Origin: Halanaerobiales bacterium | GTDB lineage: Bacteria > Bacillota_F > Halanaerobiia > Halanaerobiales > DTU029 | Direction: 5' to 3' | Assembly: GCA_016278415.1 (NCBI GenBank) | Contig: JADQBV010000210.1 | Location: 1-5,007 of the forward strand | Length of the DNA stretch: 5,007 bases | In this document: positions 1-5,007 of the stretch, piece after piece | Position numbering within the stretch: position 1 is the first letter of the stretch | Layout of the letters: each line of letters opens with the position of its first letter | The notes under the pieces: generated by a model | Database searches by the model: none | What the model was told of the DNA's origin: nothing | Seen by the model: only the letters and a program-made list of their open reading frames with translations | Program-made: the position numbers and the translations under genes

Positions 1-78
1 ATACAATTCAAAAGAAAAAGGACTTTATTAATTTTACTAGAATATTTAAATAGAATAGGAAAAATATAATAATAGAAT

Positions 79-86
79 GGAGTGAT
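79..86 (+). promoter_or_regulatory. Ribosome binding site of manA
   Basis: GGAGTGAT lies 79-86, close to the GGAGGTGAT ideal, with its GGAG core 8 nt before the ATG at 91. A GTG at 82-84 is in frame and would add three residues, but it lies inside this Shine-Dalgarno sequence and has no site of its own, so the ATG at 91 is the chosen start. A TATAAT hexamer at 65-70 could be a -10 box, but no convincing -35 is seen at the right distance. Confidence 0.85.
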
Positions 87-90
87 AATT

Positions 91-1146
91 ATGGAGCTAT
101 ACCCTTTAAAGTTTAATCCTATCTATAAAGAAAAAATATGGGGTGGAAACAAGCTAGCAGAGGTATTTGCTAGAGATTTGCCTAACGATAAAATTGGAGA
201 AAGCTGGGAAGTTTCTGCACACCCTAACGGAACAAGCATAATAGAAAATGGTATCTATCAAGGAAGAAAAATAACGAATTTGATAGAAAAAAAACCAGAA
301 GAGATATTAGGCAACATAGAACTTGACCAAAACAAAAGATTCCCTTTACTTATTAAAATATTAGATGCTAATGCAAAACTATCAGTACAAGTCCATCCTG
401 ATGATAAGTATGCACAGGAGGTAGAAAACGAACTTGGTAAAACTGAGATGTGGTATATCCTTGAAGCAAGACCAGGAGCTAAATTAGTATATGGCTTAAA
501 ACCAGGAACTAAAAAAGATGATTTTGCTGCTGCAATCGAAGATGGAGAGTTGGAAAAATACTTAAATGAAGTAATCGTAGAAAAAGGTGATATTTTCTAT
601 ATGCCTTCAGGAACTGTCCATGCAATCGAAGAAGGTATTTTACTAGCCGAAATACAACAAAATTCTGATACTACATATCGGGTCTATGACTGGAACAGAG
701 TAGGCAAAGACGGCAAGCCCAGAGATTTACATGTTGAAAGGGCCCTTGATGTAATTGATTTTGACAAAGAAATCTTACAGGCAAAAAGTACACCTTTAGT
801 TATTAATGAGGAAAACTATAGACGTAGCTTTTTAACTGCCTGTCCTTATTTTATAACAGAGAAGATAGATGTCAATGGTCTTTATGAAATAGGTACAGAT
901 AGAAATAGATTTTATATAGTTATGAATTTAAAGGGGCAGGCTGGAATTAGCAGTAATGAAAAAGTCTATAGCCTCAGTCCTGGAGATACATATTTTCTAC
1001 CTGCCGATCTTGGACCGGTACAAATAGATGGGAATAATGAAATGTTAGTAACTTATATACCTGAAAACAAGAAGGATATCGAAGATGAACTATTAGGACT
1101 AGACTTTACAAATACAGAAGTTGAAAATTTCTTAAAAGGTTTTTAA
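91..1146 (+). CDS. manA: Mannose-6-phosphate isomerase, class I (phosphomannose isomerase)
   Basis: Cytosolic zinc enzyme that interconverts mannose-6-phosphate and fructose-6-phosphate, linking mannose use or mannosylated glycan precursors to glycolysis. The 351-residue protein opens with the family-typical stretch around residues 5-20 (PLKFNP, then KIWGG). The cupin metal site is visible: Q100 and H102 in SVQVHPDD, E119 in GKTEMW, and H177 in PSGTVHAI. The NSDTTYRVYDWNR segment (191-203) carries the conserved active-site arginine R197. A second cupin-like half follows (about 240-325). Firmicutes homologues are usually about 315 residues, so the acidic tail after about residue 325, ending in ENFLKGF, is an extension. 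The start is fixed by the ribosome site at 79-86. No partner gene is visible on this strand; the next gene is convergent. Related sugar-phosphate isomerases are possible, but the motif set fits ManA well. Confidence 0.93.
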   Translation: MELYPLKFNPIYKEKIWGGNKLAEVFARDLPNDKIGESWEVSAHPNGTSIIENGIYQGRKITNLIEKKPEEILGNIELDQNKRFPLLIKILDANAKLSVQVHPDDKYAQEVENELGKTEMWYILEARPGAKLVYGLKPGTKKDDFAAAIEDGELEKYLNEVIVEKGDIFYMPSGTVHAIEEGILLAEIQQNSDTTYRVYDWNRVGKDGKPRDLHVERALDVIDFDKEILQAKSTPLVINEENYRRSFLTACPYFITEKIDVNGLYEIGTDRNRFYIVMNLKGQAGISSNEKVYSLSPGDTYFLPADLGPVQIDGNNEMLVTYIPENKKDIEDELLGLDFTNTEVENFLKGF

Positions 1147-1193
1147 TATTTTTAAAAAAATGTATAGAAAAAATAAAAGTGTTTATACTACAT

Positions 1194-1310
1194 TTAAAGG
1201 GATTGCTGTTTATATATTCTTATAATTAAATAAGGTCATCGGATTTTCCGTAACATGAATATCAAATAAGGGTCATATAAAGGCCATCTATAAACATCCA
1301 ATTCCTTTAA
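1194..1310. repeat. Long imperfect inverted repeat, foldable 117-nt element
   Basis: The left arm 1194-1214 and right arm 1289-1310 are near-perfect inverted copies. TTAAAGG pairs with CCTTTAA, ATTG with CAAT, and TGTTTATA with TATAAACA. As plus-strand RNA this gives 20 pairs including one G-U, broken by a single small internal loop. Inside, ATATTC (1214-1219, sharing its first base with the outer arm) can pair with GAATAT (1257-1262), and CGGA-TTT-TCCG (1240-1250) is a small hairpin. The interior also holds two similar segments, AAATAAGGTCAT (1228-1239) and AAATAAGGGTCAT (1264-1276). No ORF with a ribosome site lies here. It may be a small nonautonomous element, a 3' UTR structure or a degenerate repeat; which one cannot be told from one copy. 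Confidence 0.6.
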
Positions 1311-1312
1311 GG

Positions 1313-1338
1313 GGGAGATGCTGTAAAATGCATCTCCC
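1313..1338. terminator. Terminator-like hairpin between convergent genes
   Basis: GGGAGATGC (1313-1321) and GCATCTCCC (1330-1338) form a perfect 9-bp GC-containing stem with loop TGTAAAAT. The plus-strand exit (TTAATGCTTTAATT) is moderately T-rich; the minus-strand exit (CCCCTTAAAGG) is not. The hairpin starts 16 nt past the stop of the minus-strand regulator and 166 nt past the manA stop. It is placed where a shared terminator for two convergent genes would be expected, though neither U-tract is strong. Confidence 0.55.
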
Positions 1339-1354
1339 TTAATGCTTTAATTAC

Positions 1355-2809
1355 TTACAATAATGGCATATAATCTCGTCTCTTGTCACCTTCATCTATA
1401 AATTTTTGTGTTAACTTTATCATTATATCCATGCCCTTTTTAATATCCTTTTCATTTACATCAGCAAAGCTCAAACGGAAAAAGGGTGTACTTCTCTCAC
1501 TTAAGATAAAAGCACTGCCAGGTAAAAAAGCAACTCCATTTTTCAATGCCATTAAATAAAAATTATCACTACTCTTACCCACAGGTAGGGACATCCAAAA
1601 GTATAAACCCCCTCGAGGCCCAAAAATAAGACTTACATCAGGATGGAAGTATCTTATTTTTTCTTTCATGAGATGAAAACGTCGATTAAATATAATCCTT
1701 ATCTTTTGTAGATGCCTATCCCATAAACCCTGACGCATAAATAAATCAAAAGCCCTTTGGGTCAATCCAGAACTTGAAATGTCAGTTGAGTATTTTGCAG
1801 ATAAGATTGAGGTAATTAATTTTTTAGGTAATACCATAAAACCCAACCTTAAGCCCGGCATAAATAATTTAGAATAACTCTTTATATATATAACCCTGTC
1901 ATTATAATCAAAACTTTTAACAGACATAGGTCTTTTACCACTATAATATAACTCAGATAAGCAATCATCTTCAATAATATAGAAATCATATTTTTCTGCC
2001 AATCTAAGTAAATGCTGCTTCTTTTCATCGCTCCAGCATATACCAGTAGGATTATGAAAACTACTCATCATATAGAGACATGCAATATCGTTTTTCTCTA
2101 AATAATCTACTAATTCATCCATATCCATACCATCACTCTCAAGAGAAACAGTCTTAATGCGAGCACCTTGAGCTTTAAAAGAAGATAAAGCTGCAGAATA
2201 AGTGGCTTCTTCGACTATTACTTGATCCGTAATATTAATTAATGATTTAGAAACTAAATCAATTCCCTGTTGTGCACCTGATACTACCATAATATTACTG
2301 ATATCTGTATTGATACCTTCTTGATAAAGAGAACTTTGAATAAATTCACGTAAAGGGGAATAACCTTGACTCTTTTGATATGTAAAGACAGATCCTCCAT
2401 CCCTATCAATAACCTCATTTATAGCAATCTTAAAATCATTTATTGGGAAAAGTTCAGGTGATGGGGTGGCACTAGCAAAATTAATATCAGAATTCATAAC
2501 TATCTGTCCATATTGTAACATATCCAACTCACTATTATCATTAGCTGGTTTATTACTATTTGATATACCTTCCAGAATAGGGGAAACAAAACTTCCACTA
2601 CCCACCTTTTTGTATATCAAATCCTCTTTCTCTAAAAGATCATAAGCCTTAACTACAGTAGCTGGATTAATGTCCAGTTCTTCTGCCATCTGACGAATAG
2701 GTTTTAATTTGGTATTAGCCTTTAAATCTTTATTCATAATTTCTTTCTTTAACTGCCGATAGACCTGCATATATAAATTCATTCTATTATCTTTATCAAT
2801 TTTTATCAT
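1355..2809 (-). CDS. MocR-family regulator: GntR winged helix fused to a PLP aminotransferase-like domain
   Basis: A 484-residue protein. Residues about 10-76 form a GntR winged helix (LYMQVYRQLKKEI, then LKPIRQMAEELDINPATVV, ending GSGSFVSP). A linker of about 30 residues leads to a fold-type I aminotransferase domain (about 105-475). Visible PLP-site features are SGAQQG (177-182), NPTG (253-256), EDD (280-282), the Schiff-base lysine K314 in SYSKLFMPGLRLG, and the carboxylate-binding arginine R445 in FRLSF. In many MocR proteins EDD is followed by tyrosine; here it is C283. Such proteins sense PLP or amino compounds and activate or repress vitamin B6, GABA, taurine or amino-acid genes; the target here is unknown because no such gene is adjacent. 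An in-frame ATG at 2860 would add 17 residues, but it has no ribosome site and lies at the predicted transcription start, so the ATG at 2809 is preferred. Confidence 0.9.
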   Translation of the reverse strand: MIKIDKDNRMNLYMQVYRQLKKEIMNKDLKANTKLKPIRQMAEELDINPATVVKAYDLLEKEDLIYKKVGSGSFVSPILEGISNSNKPANDNSELDMLQYGQIVMNSDINFASATPSPELFPINDFKIAINEVIDRDGGSVFTYQKSQGYSPLREFIQSSLYQEGINTDISNIMVVSGAQQGIDLVSKSLINITDQVIVEEATYSAALSSFKAQGARIKTVSLESDGMDMDELVDYLEKNDIACLYMMSSFHNPTGICWSDEKKQHLLRLAEKYDFYIIEDDCLSELYYSGKRPMSVKSFDYNDRVIYIKSYSKLFMPGLRLGFMVLPKKLITSILSAKYSTDISSSGLTQRAFDLFMRQGLWDRHLQKIRIIFNRRFHLMKEKIRYFHPDVSLIFGPRGGLYFWMSLPVGKSSDNFYLMALKNGVAFLPGSAFILSERSTPFFRLSFADVNEKDIKKGMDIMIKLTQKFIDEGDKRRDYMPLL

Positions 2810-2818
2810 TATAGAAAT

Positions 2819-2824
2819 CCCCTC
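2819..2824 (-). promoter_or_regulatory. Ribosome binding site deciding the MocR start
   Basis: Read on the minus strand this is GAGGGG, followed by AT, which matches GAGGTGAT at 7 of 8 positions. It stands 9 nt before the ATG at 2809-2807. The alternative ATG at 2860-2858 is preceded by TTGTTATAAT, a -10 box and not a ribosome site. Confidence 0.8.
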
Positions 2825-2860
2825 TATATTATCTTGCAGAGTTTGTGCTAATACATTCAT

Positions 2861-2889
2861 ATTATAACAATTATTAATACAATTTTCAA
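2861..2889 (-). promoter_or_regulatory. Sigma-A-type promoter of the MocR gene
   Basis: On the minus strand, TTGAAA (2889-2884) and a perfect TATAAT (2866-2861) are separated by exactly 17 nt. Transcription would begin near 2854, giving a leader of about 45 nt before the ATG at 2809. The spacer and -10 region consist of two adjacent 12-nt direct repeats, AATTGTATTAAT (2884-2873) and AATTGTTATAAT (2872-2861), identical at 10 of 12 positions. They could be an operator for the encoded regulator. Confidence 0.75.
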
Positions 2890-2890
2890 T

Positions 2891-2916
2891 AAAAAAAAGA
2901 GCCCAAAATAGGCTCT
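2891..2916 (-). terminator. Intrinsic terminator of the pst-phoU operon
   Basis: On the minus strand, AGAGCC (2916-2911), loop TATTTTG and GGCTCT (2903-2898) form a 6-bp stem. It runs into eight consecutive T (2898-2891), the first being the last base of the stem. It begins 53 nt after the phoU stop and ends 1 nt before the -35 box of the next gene, so it separates the phosphate operon from the regulator transcript. Confidence 0.9.
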
Positions 2917-2969
2917 CAATTTATAGTCGATATATTTACAACTTAGGATGCTTAAATTTGCTTTCCCGT

Positions 2970-3617
2970 CTAGTAAGCTTCTCTCTCGCCACTAACCATA
3001 TATACAACCCGTTCACATATATTAGTTGAATGGTCACCAATTCTTTCTAAAAATCTACTGATAAACATCAGAGATGTAGCCTGTTTAATCGTTTTAGGAT
3101 CTTCCATCATAAATGTTAACAATTCCCTCAGTATCTGCTCATCTATAACATCTATTTCTTCATCTTCACGTGCTACTGTTTTTGCTAAGTCAATATCCAT
3201 ATTTACGAAAGCATCGATGCTTTCTCTTAAGCGTCTAGTGACTATTTCAGTCATTCGTGGGATATCAATTAAGGGCTTTATTAATGGTTGATCTCCTATT
3301 TCAAGGACCATATTAGCAATATTTGAGGCATGATCTCCTATCCGTTCCAAGTCAGTAACAAGTTTTGATATTACAATTATCATGCGCAAATCTTTAGCCA
3401 CTGGTTGCTGTAATGCAATTAATTTAGTGCATTTTTCCTCCAATATTATTTCCATATCATCTATTTTATCATCTTCGTCTTTAACCTTTTGTGCTAAATC
3501 TAGGTCACCTTCTTTTAAGGCATGAACACTTTTATTTATAGAATCTTCCACCATACTACCCATTTTCAACATATCATTCTTTAAATCTCGTAATGATTCA
3601 TGAAAACTCTTTCGCAT
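2970..3617 (-). CDS. phoU: Phosphate signalling/uptake regulator PhoU
   Basis: A soluble all-helical protein that links the PstSCAB importer to phosphate signalling, in many bacteria by restraining a PhoR-type histidine kinase and limiting uptake when phosphate is plentiful. At 215 residues it is normal family length, made of two repeated three-helix PhoU halves. Each half carries the metal-binding signature ERIGDH, at residues 91-96 and 191-196, exactly 100 residues apart. The N-terminus begins FHESLRDLKNDMLKMG, as in typical PhoU proteins. The ATG at 3617 follows AAGGGG (3630-3625) by 7 nt. It lies 129 nt downstream of pstB on the same strand and is the last gene of the operon, before the terminator at 2891-2916. 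No phoR/phoP pair is visible in the window. Confidence 0.96.
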   Translation of the reverse strand: MRKSFHESLRDLKNDMLKMGSMVEDSINKSVHALKEGDLDLAQKVKDEDDKIDDMEIILEEKCTKLIALQQPVAKDLRMIIVISKLVTDLERIGDHASNIANMVLEIGDQPLIKPLIDIPRMTEIVTRRLRESIDAFVNMDIDLAKTVAREDEEIDVIDEQILRELLTFMMEDPKTIKQATSLMFISRFLERIGDHSTNICERVVYMVSGEREAY

Positions 3618-3621
3618 AATT

Positions 3622-3641
3622 CCACCCCTTAATATATTAAG
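3622..3641 (-). promoter_or_regulatory. phoU ribosome site overlapped by a palindrome
   Basis: On the minus strand the perfect 14-bp palindrome CTTAATATATTAAG (3641-3628) runs directly into GGGTGG. The ribosome site AAGGGG (3630-3625) therefore shares its first three bases with the palindrome. It could form a weak 5-bp hairpin or serve as a protein site, but being pure A/T in the centre it may also be chance. Confidence 0.4.
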
Positions 3642-3746
3642 TTTTATTCTATCAATCGATCATTATATATATACCTAAGTGAAATAGATATTCCGAAACG
3701 AAGTTAAGGTGCTGCCATTGAGTAAAGGAACATATCTTGAACAGTC

Positions 3747-4508
3747 TTATCCAAAACGGCCAGTTATATAATCCTCAGTACGTTGGTCAGAGGGATTCTC
3801 AAATATTCTTTCCGTTTTATTAAATTCAACTACCACACCCATTAAAAAGAATGCTGTATTGTCTGAAACCCTAGCGGCTTGCTGCATACTATGTGTAACT
3901 ATAACAATTGTATAATCTTGCTTTAAAATATCAATTAATTCTTCAATTTTAGCCGTTGCTACAGGGTCTAGTGCCGAAGCAGGTTCATCCATTAAAAGGA
4001 CTTCAGGTTTCACAGCTAAAGCCCTAGCTATACATAAACGCTGCTGTTGCCCACCAGAAATACTTAGCCCAGATTCGTGTAATCTATCTTTAACATCATC
4101 CCACAGTGCAGCACCTTTCAAACTTGTCTCAACTATCTCGTTCAGTTCATCCTTGTTCTTAACTCCATGGATACGTGGACCATATGCTACATTATCAAAA
4201 ATACTTTTAGGAAAGGGATTCGGTTGTTGGAAAACCATACCAACCTTTTTTCTTAATTCCACTACGTCAGTATCTTTCTTATATATATTCTCACCATCAA
4301 ATATAACTTTCCCCTCTACACGACTTCCTTCAATTAAATCATTCATTCTATTAAGGGTTCTTAAAAATGTTGACTTTCCACAACCAGATGGACCTATTAA
4401 GGCAGTAACTTTATTCTCTTTTATTTCTAGATTAATATCTTGTAATGCTTGAAAATCATCATAATAAAAATCCAGGTCTTTCACCTCTATTTTATTTACA
4501 CCAGCCAT
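3747..4508 (-). CDS. pstB: Phosphate ABC transporter ATP-binding protein PstB
   Basis: Cytoplasmic ATPase that powers high-affinity phosphate import through the PstC-PstA membrane pair fed by PstS. The 253-residue length is usual. All nucleotide-binding motifs are intact: Walker [10 protein letters not shown] (39-47), Q-loop at Q94 within the PstB-typical FQQPNPFP (93-100), signature [10 protein letters not shown] (148-157), Walker B VLLMDEP (170-176, catalytic E175), D-loop SALDP (178-182) and switch histidine H206. The ending [10 protein letters not shown] is also characteristic of PstB, separating it from other ABC ATPases. The chosen ATG at 4508 follows GGGAGGAG (4524-4517) by 8 nt; an in-frame TTG at 4526 precedes that ribosome site and is not favoured. 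It is separated from pstA by 386 nt holding an inserted repeat element, unusually far for these two genes. Confidence 0.97.
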   Translation of the reverse strand: MAGVNKIEVKDLDFYYDDFQALQDINLEIKENKVTALIGPSGCGKSTFLRTLNRMNDLIEGSRVEGKVIFDGENIYKKDTDVVELRKKVGMVFQQPNPFPKSIFDNVAYGPRIHGVKNKDELNEIVETSLKGAALWDDVKDRLHESGLSISGGQQQRLCIARALAVKPEVLLMDEPASALDPVATAKIEELIDILKQDYTIVIVTHSMQQAARVSDNTAFFLMGVVVEFNKTERIFENPSDQRTEDYITGRFG

Positions 4509-4516
4509 AAGAATTA

Positions 4517-4524
4517 CTCCTCCC
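4517..4524 (-). promoter_or_regulatory. Strong ribosome binding site of pstB
   Basis: GGGAGGAG on the minus strand, 8 nt before the ATG at 4508. It supports the 253-residue form over the 259-residue form starting at the TTG at 4526. Its strength suggests pstB can be translated efficiently despite the long gap after pstA. Confidence 0.85.
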
Positions 4525-4624
4525 AAATATAATTAAATAAACAGTAACTAGCTGTTAAAAGACTATCTAATTAGTAGAATTATAGATGCCTAAAAGTTCT
4601 TATATTAAAAAGATTAATATTACT

Positions 4625-4882
4625 TAACTCAAACTTCGCAGATGAATTTATCGCATAGAGCCTGGTTAGCCATGACTTCATGCACGGGAAAAAGCTAATT
4701 CCCAGTTCCTCTTCCAGGCTATAAATAACAAAATAAACTCACTTCGCTACTCTACGTTCAGACAGAATTTTGTTAACCATTTATAGCCTTCCATGCGGTA
4801 CTGGAGCTTTTTCAACGATTATTCAGCAAATGGCTAACCACGATTTTCATTTATAATTATAGTAACTGCGAAGTTTGAGTTA
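4625..4882. mobile_element. MITE-like palindromic element within the pst operon
   Basis: The ends are a perfect 17-bp inverted repeat, TAACTCAAACTTCGCAG (4625-4641) and its complement (4866-4882). Inner blocks are also inverted and in mirrored order: TGGTTAGCCAT (4663-4673 with 4830-4840), GAAAAAGCT (4688-4696 with 4805-4813), GGCTATAAAT (4717-4726 with 4779-4788) and AACAAAAT (4727-4734 with 4767-4774). About 32 nt (4735-4766) stay unpaired at the apex. The whole can fold into one long, interrupted hairpin in either strand's RNA. No protein-coding gene is evident, so mobility would need a transposase supplied elsewhere. The outer TA at each end could be a TA target duplication, and TTACT flanks both sides (4620-4624, 4880-4884). 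The parent transposon family is not recognised. Confidence 0.8.
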
Positions 4883-4894
4883 CTAAATATAAAA

Positions 4895-5007
4895 TTAAAA
4901 TTTCTTAGTAAATCTGGCCCTGATTATAATTGCGGTTAAATTCATAATAACCACTAATACAATCAAAACAAGTGCTGTACCATATGCTATAGGTCTTACT
5001 TGCTGAA
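4895..5007 (-). CDS. pstA: Phosphate ABC transporter permease PstA, C-terminal end (partial)
   Basis: Only the last 36 codons and the TAA stop (4897-4895) are inside the window; the gene continues past the right edge. The translation reads AYGTALVLIVLVVIMNLTAIIIRARF near the end, a hydrophobic final membrane helix followed by a basic cytoplasmic tail ending TKKF. This is the usual C-terminus of PstA, one of the two membrane permeases of the phosphate importer. Position directly upstream of pstB on the same strand supports PstA over PstC, since the common order is pstS-pstC-pstA-pstB-phoU. The stop lies 12 nt from the right end of the inserted repeat element, so the insertion spared the reading frame. 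Confidence 0.88.
   Translation of the reverse strand, partial: QQVRPIAYGTALVLIVLVVIMNLTAIIIRARFTKKF

Noticed and set aside
1..69. Open frame from the left edge, 22 codons ending TAA at 67-69, possibly the tail of an upstream gene
   Set aside because: Too short to recognise. A second frame is also open to 30, so there is no basis to prefer either.
82..90. GTG start at 82 for manA
   Set aside because: The GTG is part of the ribosome binding site itself; the ATG at 91 is correctly spaced from it.
1160..1225. 21-codon plus-strand ORF starting at the ATG at 1160
   Set aside because: It is preceded only by a run of A with no ribosome site, and it overlaps the left arm of the inverted repeat.
3618..3746. 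Promoter for phoU in the gap after pstB (minus-strand TATAAT near 3663-3670)
   Set aside because: No acceptable -35 hexamer at 16-18 nt, and the region is simple TA-repeat sequence where TATAAT arises easily.
4153..4452. 99-codon plus-strand open frame
   Set aside because: It lies wholly antisense to pstB, whose motifs are all intact, and its product shows no recognisable domain or ribosome site.
4509..4526. TTG start at 4526 for pstB
   Set aside because: The TTG lies just upstream of GGGAGGAG, which serves the ATG at 4508.
4540..4556. AACAG/CTGTT inverted repeat as a terminator upstream of pstB
   Set aside because: Only a 5-bp weak stem with no proper T-run, inside what should be a continuous operon transcript.
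4625..4882. CRISPR, tRNA or riboswitch explanation for the structured region
   Set aside because: There are no regularly spaced direct repeats, no cloverleaf with anticodon features and no known aptamer motif. The perfect terminal inverted repeats fit a transposable element better.

Overview
The window comes from an AT-rich, low-GC bacterial chromosome. Strong GGAGG-type ribosome sites, Firmicutes-type ManA, PstB and PhoU proteins, and a MocR-type regulator point to Firmicutes, most likely Clostridia. That placement is inference from sequence style; there is no rRNA or other marker gene here.

Layout: positions 91-1146 (+) encode a class I mannose-6-phosphate isomerase (manA). It converges on a minus-strand MocR/GntR regulator with an aminotransferase-like domain (1355-2809). 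The 208-nt convergent gap holds a long imperfect inverted repeat (1194-1310) and then a compact terminator-like hairpin (1313-1338). Upstream of the regulator are a good sigma-A-type promoter (2861-2889) and, directly behind it, the intrinsic terminator (2891-2916) of the preceding operon. That operon is the 3' part of a phosphate-uptake cluster read on the minus strand: the end of pstA (4895-5007), pstB (3747-4508) and phoU (2970-3617). pstS, pstC and most of pstA would lie beyond the right edge.

The clearest unexpected feature is a roughly 258-bp MITE-like palindromic element (4625-4882) inside the pst operon, between pstA and pstB. Its ends are a perfect 17-bp inverted repeat. Further inverted blocks lead in to an unpaired apex, so the whole element can fold into one long hairpin. 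It encodes no evident protein. Because it sits in the pstA-pstB transcript, it could change how much PstB and PhoU are made relative to PstSCA.

Functionally, PstA (membrane permease) and PstB (ATPase) belong to the high-affinity phosphate ABC importer, and PhoU links importer activity to phosphate signalling. ManA interconverts mannose-6-P and fructose-6-P and has no visible link to the phosphate genes. The targets of the MocR regulator cannot be read from its neighbours, but a tandem 12-nt repeat in its own promoter suggests autoregulation. I found no wholly new gene system; the two intergenic folded elements and the regulator's promoter architecture are the parts that deserve a second look.
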